A DNA stretch of 64,000 nt from CAZLBC01 sp964557575 (GTDB taxonomy: Bacteria; Planctomycetota; Phycisphaerae; SM23-33), in contig CAZLBC010000003.1 in assembly GCA_964557575.1 (NCBI GenBank), positions 1-64,000 on the forward strand, written 5' to 3'. The notes beneath the pieces are model-generated. The model searched no databases. It was not told the origin of the DNA and was given only the letters and a program-made list of their open reading frames with translations. The number at the start of each line of letters is the position of its first letter. Within the stretch, counting starts at the first letter, position 1. The position numbers and the translations under genes were made by a program. Below are positions 54,717 to 61,935 of this stretch, piece by piece.

Positions 54717-54782
54717 GGGGGGTGAGCGAATGACAACAGAAGAAAAGTAACAGCAATACGACAAAAAACAAGGCTGTTGAAG

Positions 54783-54820
54783 AAAACGGGAACTGTCACT
54801 CAAGATAGTTCCCGTTTTTT
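54783..54820 (+). terminator. Terminator of the NfeD-SPFH operon
   Basis: AAAACGGGAACT and AGTTCCCGTTTTTT form a 12-bp stem with an 11-base loop and T-run, 66 bases after the SPFH stop. Confidence 0.9.
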
Positions 54821-54850
54821 GAATAATGGAAAAATGTTACTTTTATACCG

Positions 54851-55285
54851 GCGAATCCGGGGCGTGTTCTCATCCCGCCCCCTCCGCAAACGGAGAGGTG
54901 GATTTTCGGGCGGGATTCGCTTCGCGGCGCCTTCGGCGTCAAACCCGCGGTCCGTCTTCGCCTGCGGCGAATCCGGGGCGTGTTCTCATCCCGCCCCCTC
55001 CGCAAACGGAGAGGNNNNNNNNNNNNNNNNNNNNNNNNNNNNNNNNNNNNNNNNNNNNNNNNNNNNNNNNNNNNNNNNNNNNNNNNNNNNNNNNNNNNNN
55101 NNNNNNNNNNNNNNGCCTGCGGCGAATCCGGGGCGTGTTCTCATCCCGCCCCCTCCGCAAACGGAGAGGTGGATTTTCGGGCGGGATTCGCTTCGCGGCG
55201 CCTTCGGCGTCAAACCCGCGGTCCGTCTTCGCCTGCGGCGAATCCGGGGCGTGTTCTCATCCCGCCCCCTCCGCAAACGGAGAGG
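54851..55285 (-). repeat. 116-bp tandem repeats derived from the tRNA-Ser 3' half (array contains a gap)
   Basis: GCGAATCCGGGGCGTGTTCT recurs at 54851, 54967, 55122 and 55238. The period is exactly 116 on both sides of an N run (55015-55114). Each unit read on the minus strand holds a T-arm-like sequence (GCGGGTT...CGAATCCCGC) whose loop is enlarged by about 22 bases, a short insert, and the acceptor end CCTCTCCG, followed by TTTGCGGAGG. The final unit merges into the true tRNA-Ser at 55278. Units therefore look like defective copies of the tRNA 3' half plus its downstream flank. The real copy number is unknown because of the gap. Confidence 0.85.
55015..55114. other. Assembly gap (100 N) inside the tandem array
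   Basis: A nominal 100-base gap within identical 116-bp repeats, the typical place for an assembler to break. The true array may be longer. Confidence 0.95.
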
Positions 55286-55362
55286 GCGGGATTCGAACCC
55301 GCGGTACCTTTCGGTACACCGGTTTTCGAAACCGGCACGATAAGCCGCTCCGTCACCTCTCC
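55278..55362 (-). tRNA. tRNA-Ser (anticodon CGA)
   Basis: 85 nt on the minus strand. Acceptor GGAGAGG/CCTCTCC with discriminator G, an anticodon stem CCGGT/ACCGG around the loop TTCGAAA (anticodon CGA, reads UCG), a long variable arm (GTACC-GAAA-GGTAC) typical of class II tRNA, and the T-arm GCGGGTTCGAATCCCGC. No CCA is encoded. The 3' flank is the start of the tandem array. Confidence 0.95.
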
Positions 55363-55543
55363 GCAGTGTAGATGCCGGGGGATTGTATCAGATTATACGC
55401 TATCCGCAAGCGGGGGATGATGCGGATACCGTTCGTCCGTAATTGCGTATTTTATTTACGTGGGGTACTTAACAATCAGGCCGGCAATGGTTACAGTATG
55501 TAGTTGCGGGGCCGACGGGTGTCGGCCGTGTCAGTGGTGAAGC

Positions 55544-56668
55544 ATGGAAGAAAGCTTTGTAAAATCACGGATCTTCGAGCAAACGCTCAAGTATTTCCTC
55601 GCGCCGATATTGAAGTATCTCGATGACCCCGAGGTCATGGAGATCATGATCAATTGCGCGGACGAAATTTACGTGGAAAAAAAGGGGCATATCACGAAAG
55701 TCCCCGAGACCTTCGAAAACGAGGAATCCCTGCGATCGGCGGTCAACAACGTCTTGCAGTACACCGGCAAGCGCATCTCGCACGATTTTCCGCTCGTTGA
55801 CGCACGGCTGCCCACCGGCAGCCGTGTCCACGTGATCCTGTCTCCCCTGTGCAGAAAAGGCACGTGCATGACCATCCGGAAGTTCGCCAAGATCACGTTT
55901 GACGCCAACTACCTTCTTGAATGCGGGACGTGGACCAGGGAGGTGATGGATTATATCCTGACGGTCGTGCGCGCTGAAAAGAACCTTTTGGTTGCCGGGG
56001 GTACCTCGAGCGGCAAGACGAGTCTTTTGAACGTGCTGAGCAGTTTTATTCCGGAACACTCGCGGATAGTCACCATAGAGGATTCGGCTGAACTCGAGTT
56101 GGGGCAGTCGCACGTGATTTCTTTAGAGGGCAGACCGCCCGACCGGTGGGGACGGGGCGCGATAACCATTCGCGATCTCTTCAGGTCGGCGCTGCGGTTG
56201 CGGCCCGACAGGATCATCATCGGTGAAGTGCGGGGAGCCGAAGGCCTCGATATGATACAGGCCATGACCTCGGGGCACGCCGGCAGTATGAGTACCCTGC
56301 ACGCAAATACGGCCATGGATACGCTGAACCGGCTGGAGACCCTGGCGATGATGAGCAAGCTGGAGATACCGCTTCACGCGCTGCGGTCGCAGATAGCCTC
56401 GGCCATCGACGTGGTTGTCCTTACCATGCGGTTGAAAGACGGCCGGCGGATCATCACCGAGGTCGCCGAGGTCCTGTCGCTCGACGACGAGGGGCATTAC
56501 ATGGTCAAGCCGATGTTTGTGTATGAGGTCGATGAAAAGGTCGACACGTCGTCCGGCGACCTGGTATGGACCGGCGAGAAATCCTCTTTTGTCGGCCAGC
56601 CGCAAACCAGGCTCAACCGTGAATCATGGGGTACGGTGGAGAAGGTTTTTGCCGACGAGGAGAAATGA
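55544..56668 (+). CDS. tadA: Tad pilus secretion ATPase (CpaF/TadA)
   Basis: 374 residues. Secretion ATPase powering Flp pilin assembly at the inner membrane. N-terminal domain (YLDDPEVMEIMINCADEIYV), then Walker A VAGGTSSGKTSLLNVLSSF, an Asp box (RIVTIEDSAELELGQSHVIS), Walker B RLRPDRIIIGEVRGAEGLDM, and the His box (GHAGSMSTLHANTAMDTLNR). It is the first gene of a plus-strand Tad block after the tRNA, separated by about 180 bases. TadB and TadC, which it would need, are not in the window. Confidence 0.93.
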   Translation: MEESFVKSRIFEQTLKYFLAPILKYLDDPEVMEIMINCADEIYVEKKGHITKVPETFENEESLRSAVNNVLQYTGKRISHDFPLVDARLPTGSRVHVILSPLCRKGTCMTIRKFAKITFDANYLLECGTWTREVMDYILTVVRAEKNLLVAGGTSSGKTSLLNVLSSFIPEHSRIVTIEDSAELELGQSHVISLEGRPPDRWGRGAITIRDLFRSALRLRPDRIIIGEVRGAEGLDMIQAMTSGHAGSMSTLHANTAMDTLNRLETLAMMSKLEIPLHALRSQIASAIDVVVLTMRLKDGRRIITEVAEVLSLDDEGHYMVKPMFVYEVDEKVDTSSGDLVWTGEKSSFVGQPQTRLNRESWGTVEKVFADEEK

Positions 56669-56784
56669 AAACGCGGTTCGATTTCAACAGCCTGTCGGAA
56701 GGGCCCCGCTAAAAACGTCTTTTTTCTTGTAGAAGCTATTATTTTATTGAGACTTGCAATCATCTTTCCGCGGGCAAATTTTCG

Positions 56785-57027
56785 ATGAATAGAAATGAAC
56801 AACTGCAATACCCGGACGCATTTCACGTTATACCTAATGAAATGGCCGGAAGTAACAACAATCTTATTTCGTTTTGCCGGGATCAGGCCGGACAGGTCAC
56901 GGTGGAGTGGACGCTGCTTATTGTTGCCTTCGGCATCCCGATGATATGGCTCTTTTGGCTGATGCTTACCACGCTGGTGGAATATTATCGGATGATCGTA
57001 TGCATATTGTCGCTGCCCTTCCCGTGA
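56785..57027 (+). CDS. Flp/pseudopilin-like small membrane protein
   Basis: 80 residues. A prepilin-like N-terminal region ends in DQAGQVTVEWTLLIVAFGIP, with glycine before Q and Glu at the fifth residue of the mature helix region, then a hydrophobic helix (GIPMIWLFWLMLTTLV). The long pre-sequence and divergent glycine context make it a pseudopilin or TadE-like pilin. It precedes the main Flp pilin. Confidence 0.7.
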   Translation: MNRNEQLQYPDAFHVIPNEMAGSNNNLISFCRDQAGQVTVEWTLLIVAFGIPMIWLFWLMLTTLVEYYRMIVCILSLPFP

Positions 57028-57086
57028 GGACGGGCGGTGAATGGAGGTTATTTCTGGTAACGTTCCGGTAAGAAAGGAAGCAGCAG

Positions 57087-57287
57087 ATGAAAAAGTTAAT
57101 TCAGAAAGTCAAGGCGCTGCACGCGGATGAGCAGGGAGCCGACCTGATCGAGTACGTCCTGATTATCGCGGCCATCGCCCTGCCGGTGTTGCTGCTCATC
57201 ATCTTCTTCAAGGACGATATTGAGGACTGGATGAGAGAGTCGTACGACGAGGTGAAAGGCCACCAGTCGAATCCAGAGCCTTTCTAA
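57087..57287 (+). CDS. flp: Flp family type IVb pilin
   Basis: 66 residues, typical Flp size. The leader MKKLIQKVKALHADEQG is cut before ADLIEYVLIIAAIALPVLLL, with Glu at position 5 of the mature protein and Tyr at 6. RBS AGGAAGCAGCAG precedes ATG 57087. It would be the major subunit of the Tad pilus, processed by the peptidase encoded next. Confidence 0.93.
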   Translation: MKKLIQKVKALHADEQGADLIEYVLIIAAIALPVLLLIIFFKDDIEDWMRESYDEVKGHQSNPEPF

Positions 57288-57338
57288 CGCGCCGTATGCC
57301 GTCCTCAATATCGTTGTACAGGACGGCGGAACAGTCAC

Positions 57339-57932
57339 ATGCAGATATTCGGCCCGGATTCCTGGGCGTATGGTATATGCGCCGTCGTATTGATTCAGGC
57401 GGCCGTGTGTGATGTGCGTACAGGAAAAATTTACAACCGAATAACCTACCCGGCTATTGTTCTGGGCATTGTGTGCCATTTCCTGATGGGGGGGTGGATC
57501 GGCGAGCAGCCGGTAATGGGGATTGGCAGAATGGGGCTGGTCGACTCCATAGTAGGATTTGCCGCCGGGTTCCTGCCGTTGTTTGTCGCCTGGCTGGCCG
57601 GCGGCATCGGCGGCGGCGATGCGAAGATCATGGGCGCGGTCGGGTCGCTGGTGGGATGGCGCTTTGTATTGACGGCGATGTTCTACGGCTTCGGGGTTGC
57701 TGTGCTGATGGCCGTGTTCATCATGATCAGGCGCCGCATTGCCGTGAAGACGCTCGGGCGCATATGGCGGTTTTTATGGTTGGCCCTGCTTCGAGCAGGG
57801 CCGGCCGCCCCGGACGGGGCGGACAGCGCGAAGCTTCCCTTCGGCCTTGCCTTGTGCATCGGCGCGTGCATTGCCATGGTGCTGACGAGTATGTACGGTC
57901 CGGTTAAAAACCTGTTCTTGTTGGGGTTCTGA
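57339..57932 (+). CDS. A24 prepilin peptidase (CpaA/TadV)
   Basis: 197 residues, about six membrane helices. The two catalytic aspartates are in VCDVRTGKIYNRITYP and GIGGGDAKIMGAVGSLVGW, the GxGD motif. The methyltransferase domain of PilD is absent, as in Tad peptidases. It cleaves Flp and pseudopilins at the inner membrane. It ends 1 base before the next start. Confidence 0.93.
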   Translation: MQIFGPDSWAYGICAVVLIQAAVCDVRTGKIYNRITYPAIVLGIVCHFLMGGWIGEQPVMGIGRMGLVDSIVGFAAGFLPLFVAWLAGGIGGGDAKIMGAVGSLVGWRFVLTAMFYGFGVAVLMAVFIMIRRRIAVKTLGRIWRFLWLALLRAGPAAPDGADSAKLPFGLALCIGACIAMVLTSMYGPVKNLFLLGF

Positions 57933-57933
57933 T

Positions 57934-58896
57934 ATGAGCACGAAGGATAAAAACACGCTCTCCAGTCGCGTCGAGAACCGGGGGACCATCTGCAGGGCCG
58001 CGGTGATATTACTGTTTCTCGTCGCGGCCATGGCGGTATGTGTCTGGATGGGCGGGGGCAGGGGGGTGAGCAGATGGGGCGGCTATACGCTCGGCGTTCT
58101 TGACGACGGGCGTTTCCTCGTCTTTTTTTCCGTGGCGGCGGTGTCGATGGCCGTGCTCTTTGCGGCGGCGATCTATATATTGAAGAGAAGTAACCGCAGA
58201 CCGGATCCGGGGGACGGGGAGGGGGGCAACGTCCTGATAGAATTTGCCATGCTGCTGCCCATCATACTCATGTTCGGACTGCTCATGCTGCAGTCTTCAC
58301 TGCTGATGGGTGGATACATGACCGTACATTATGCGAGTTACTGTGCGGCCCGGTCGGCGATCGTCTATATTCCCGAGGATTTCACGCGTTCCCCCCACAA
58401 CGGTGAAGAAGGCTGGAACGTTGTGTTCCTTGGCGGCGGCCCCGAGGGAAGCGACAAGCTTCGGTTGATCAAGGACGCGGCCGTCTGGGCGGTCATGCCC
58501 GTGTCGGCCTCGGACTACGAGGGCGGATCCGCCCAGGCTGATTTTCTGGAGTCGGGTTTGCAGGATATGTTCGCCTCCTACGGCAAAGACGAGCCAAACT
58601 GGGTGAGAAACTGGCTGGCTCCCAAGTTCGCGTATGCCGAGGATAACACGTGGATCGAACTTGCGCCCCCGACCGCCGGTGACGGTATTGTGTACGGCGA
58701 ACATGAAGATATACACGTCATGGTGCGTCACAACCTGTACCTGTCGGTTCCCTACGCGGGGAGGATCCTGGCGGAAATGGACCCGGACGCGGTCGAACTC
58801 GATGACGGCAGTTACGCCATCAAGGTCGAGGTTCCGTGTACGTTGACGAATGAAGGTTCATACGATCAAATTGATATAGAGGAGTTTCCGGATTAA
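57934..58896 (+). CDS. TadE/TadG-like pseudopilin with extra N-terminal helices
   Basis: 320 residues. Two N-terminal membrane helices (AAVILLFLVAAMAVCVWMGG and FLVFFSVAAVSMAVLFAAAI) precede the TadE-type segment EGGNVLIEFAMLLPIILMFG (about 95-115) and a long periplasmic C-terminus. The fused N-terminal helices are not usual for TadE. Likely a minor pilin of the Tad system, in the same operon. Confidence 0.78.
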   Translation: MSTKDKNTLSSRVENRGTICRAAVILLFLVAAMAVCVWMGGGRGVSRWGGYTLGVLDDGRFLVFFSVAAVSMAVLFAAAIYILKRSNRRPDPGDGEGGNVLIEFAMLLPIILMFGLLMLQSSLLMGGYMTVHYASYCAARSAIVYIPEDFTRSPHNGEEGWNVVFLGGGPEGSDKLRLIKDAAVWAVMPVSASDYEGGSAQADFLESGLQDMFASYGKDEPNWVRNWLAPKFAYAEDNTWIELAPPTAGDGIVYGEHEDIHVMVRHNLYLSVPYAGRILAEMDPDAVELDDGSYAIKVEVPCTLTNEGSYDQIDIEEFPD

Positions 58897-58967
58897 CGAA
58901 TCGGTTGGTGTCCGGAGCATGGTTATTCGATTATCTACTGTGCGTTTTATTTATTCAGGTGCTATTC

Positions 58968-61916
58968 ATGGTCGAACAGGATTTCAATAACAGCAGTCCG
59001 GCAGGTCAGCCGTACCAGGCCGGGAACGTGATCGGCAAATACGAGGTAGTGGAGTGTATCGGGCGCGGCGGCCAGTCAATCGTCTATAAATGCCACGATC
59101 CCGGCCTCGACAGACTCGTGGCCATCAAGCAGATCGCCCCGCAGTTCGCCTCCGATCCGAACCACCGGGACCAGATCATTCAGACGATCCGCAAGATCGC
59201 CCAGCTCGGTGCGGCCAACGAGGCGATCGTCGACGTGCATGAAATGATCGACGACCAGACGGGGCTTTTCTATGTCATGGATTTCGTGGAGGGATACACG
59301 CTCGAAACCCTGATCCGGGAAGCCGAGGGACCGATGGAGGTCAAGGCCTTCCTGATGATCGTCTTTCGGCTCGCCGCGGCGCTGCACCAGATACACCGGG
59401 CGGGTGTGATTCACCGGGACCTGAAGCCCGGCAACATCATCATGGCGCCGGGTCTGCGCCCGAAAGTGGTCGATTTCGGCGTCGCCGCCGTCCAGGGCGG
59501 CGACGTGTCGATGCCCCTCGCCACGACGAAATACATGGCACCGGAACTCTACGAAAACGTGGAACCCGACGGCAGGGCCGATATTTACTCCCTGGGTTTT
59601 ATCTCCTACGAGATGCTGGCGAGCCGGCCGCTGTTCAATGAAATATTCCAGGAAATCGTCAGCGATCCGAATTCAGAGTCGCTCAGGTGGATGAAGTGGC
59701 ACGGCAACGAGAAGGTGACCGCGCCGCTGCTGCACGAGATCCAGCCGTCGGTGCCGGAGACGGTATCGCTGCTGGTCGACCGCATGATTCAGAAAGACCG
59801 GGATCAGCGATTTTCCGGCGCCGAGGAACTTGGGCGCGCGATCAAAACCAATTTCTCATCGAAGGCGCGGGGGGGCGGGGCGCCGGGTGCGGGGCAGGCG
59901 GCTGCGGGTGTTGCAACAGGGGCGGCGGCCGGCGGCCCGGATGCTTCCGCTGCCGGCGGTACGATGCAGGGTGCTGCGGCGGCCGGCGCGCCGAGCGGCG
60001 ATATGGTCTCCCGGTTGCAGGGGCAGGAGGGATGGGGGTCGCTGGAGGACGACGGGTTTGACATGGACGGGGGGTACGGCGGCATGGCCGATCTCGACCA
60101 GCTCGATGCGGGCCAGGTCGGCGCGGCCGGCCCCGAAACGGCACCGCTTCCGAAAAAACCCATGAGCAAGAGAATGAAAATCGCACTCGCTTCCATTGCC
60201 GCGGCGGCGGTCCTGGGCCTGGTGGGATTTTACCTGTGGAAAGAAGCCCAGAAGGGAAGCGCGATCGAGATTCGGAAGGCGGAAGCGAAAAAACAGTTTG
60301 AGCGGGCCGTTGCCGCCAAGGAAAACGCGGATGCGATGTATGCCAACGGCGATTTTGCCAAGGCCGTGACCGAGGGCTTCGCGTCGCCGATCAAGGCAAT
60401 GACGCGGATTCGCGACAACTATCCGAATACGCCGGAGGCACAGCTCTCTGCGCTCGGGATACCTATCTGCCGGGCAAAACTCGCGATGGCACAGGCGATA
60501 ATGGAACCGGATTACGAGGCGGCCAAGCTCTATTACGACAAGTCCCAAAAGCTCGAGCGAGAGGCCCGGCAACTGAGTAATGAATATGCCGGCTATGAAT
60601 ACCTGCGGGAACGACTTGTGGCGTTGAATTTTCTCGGGGACAGCGGAGATCTGGAGATACTCGCGGCCGACCGGGCCGTGTACGAGCCGGCGCACCAGAT
60701 CATTTCCGCCGCGCGGGAGAAATACACGGGCCTCAAGGAAGTGCCCGAGTACGAGGCGCTGAAGCAGGAGACCCGGGACCAGTGGTCCCACAAGGTCGGT
60801 AACAAGCCGCTGCCGGATATCCTGATCGAGCGGCGCGATCAGGTGTACGACGATATCGACAAGATTATCTTCAAGCAGAAGATGGATAAGCTCCTCGCCC
60901 TCGCCGATCAGTGCATGACGCGGCGGGAATACACGCAGGCCCGCGAGCACTTCGAGGCCGCCCGTGACCTTTTGGATTCTCCCGAGGCGGAAGCCATACC
61001 CCGCGACCGGGAGCATGCCTACCTCAAGCGGATTGAACAGTCCCTGTCGGGCATAGCCGAGAATGTCAAGAAGGAGGAGGACTGGAAAAAACTGGATGAG
61101 GCTCAGACGCCTGCACAAAAGCTGCAGGCGATAAAGAACCTTCGCGGGCGTCCCGACCTGTCGCCGCAGGAGCGGGGGGATCTGACGAAACAGCAGAAGG
61201 CGATCGAGTTGCAAATGAAGGAAACGGCGCTGAAGAGTGCCGCCACGGATGCCGAGAAGACGAGGATCGCTAATGAGCTGCTCGAAATGGATCCGAATAA
61301 CGCGCTGGCCAAGAGCATCCTGGCCTCAATGAAAGAGGCCGAGAGTTTCAATGCCACGCTGAAGGCGGCCCATGCCGCTTACAATGATCGTAACTACAGC
61401 GCGGCCCGCCGCCTGTACAAAGATGCCGCCGACATCAAGAGTACCGCCGAGATCACCAACCGCATCAGCGAGTGTGATTTCTACGTCACCTTCGATGAGG
61501 GCAAGCAGCTTCTGGACCGGGGCAGGGAACAGGAGGCCCGCGAGAAATTTGCGGAGGCGAAAAAGATCCTGCCGTCGAAGGCGAGCCTTGTCGACGACGT
61601 GCTCAATCAGATCGAGATGGAAAAGCGGTACAAAGAATTCATCGCCTCGGCGGACCAGGCCGTGGCCGAGCGCCGCTGGCGGGATGCCAGGAACCTTCTG
61701 GACAAGGCCCAGGCGATCAAGGATACGGCCGAGATAAAAACCAAGCTGAACATGGTCGACTACAGCAGGTTCGTGTTCCAGGCCCGGCAGGCCGTGGAAC
61801 AGGAACAGTGGGACGTGGCCATCTGGGCCGCGAAGAAGGCCCTGGAATACCACAAGGGCCACGAGGCCGAGAGCATTTTAAACAAGGCCCAGAGCAACAA
61901 GCAGATGGAAAATTAA
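58968..61916 (+). CDS. Ser/Thr protein kinase with membrane helix and tetratricopeptide-like repeats
   Basis: 982 residues from ATG 58968. Kinase domain about 20-290: GRGGQSIVYKCHDPGLDRLV, invariant Lys in VAIKQI, VIHRDLKPGNIIM (catalytic loop), KVVDFGVAAV (DFG), and APELYE activation end. A long Gly/Ala linker is followed by one membrane helix (KIALASIAAAAVLGLVGFYL, about 402-421), then about 550 extracytoplasmic residues of helical repeats (AHAAYNDRNYSAARRLYKDA; AVEQEQWDVAIWAAKKALEY). It lies between pilus genes on one strand with tight spacing, suggesting control of, or anchoring to, the Tad machine. Confidence 0.9.
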   Translation: MVEQDFNNSSPAGQPYQAGNVIGKYEVVECIGRGGQSIVYKCHDPGLDRLVAIKQIAPQFASDPNHRDQIIQTIRKIAQLGAANEAIVDVHEMIDDQTGLFYVMDFVEGYTLETLIREAEGPMEVKAFLMIVFRLAAALHQIHRAGVIHRDLKPGNIIMAPGLRPKVVDFGVAAVQGGDVSMPLATTKYMAPELYENVEPDGRADIYSLGFISYEMLASRPLFNEIFQEIVSDPNSESLRWMKWHGNEKVTAPLLHEIQPSVPETVSLLVDRMIQKDRDQRFSGAEELGRAIKTNFSSKARGGGAPGAGQAAAGVATGAAAGGPDASAAGGTMQGAAAAGAPSGDMVSRLQGQEGWGSLEDDGFDMDGGYGGMADLDQLDAGQVGAAGPETAPLPKKPMSKRMKIALASIAAAAVLGLVGFYLWKEAQKGSAIEIRKAEAKKQFERAVAAKENADAMYANGDFAKAVTEGFASPIKAMTRIRDNYPNTPEAQLSALGIPICRAKLAMAQAIMEPDYEAAKLYYDKSQKLEREARQLSNEYAGYEYLRERLVALNFLGDSGDLEILAADRAVYEPAHQIISAAREKYTGLKEVPEYEALKQETRDQWSHKVGNKPLPDILIERRDQVYDDIDKIIFKQKMDKLLALADQCMTRREYTQAREHFEAARDLLDSPEAEAIPRDREHAYLKRIEQSLSGIAENVKKEEDWKKLDEAQTPAQKLQAIKNLRGRPDLSPQERGDLTKQQKAIELQMKETALKSAATDAEKTRIANELLEMDPNNALAKSILASMKEAESFNATLKAAHAAYNDRNYSAARRLYKDAADIKSTAEITNRISECDFYVTFDEGKQLLDRGREQEAREKFAEAKKILPSKASLVDDVLNQIEMEKRYKEFIASADQAVAERRWRDARNLLDKAQAIKDTAEIKTKLNMVDYSRFVFQARQAVEQEQWDVAIWAAKKALEYHKGHEAESILNKAQSNKQMEN

Positions 61917-61935
61917 AACGCAAAGGAGCGGTATC

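Noticed and set aside
54851..55285. CRISPR array
   Set aside because: The units are contiguous 116-bp direct repeats without unique spacers and derive from tRNA-Ser.
54777..55420. Frames across the tandem array and N gap
   Set aside because: They read repeats and antisense tRNA-Ser (GGIRTRG-type false proteins) and run through N.
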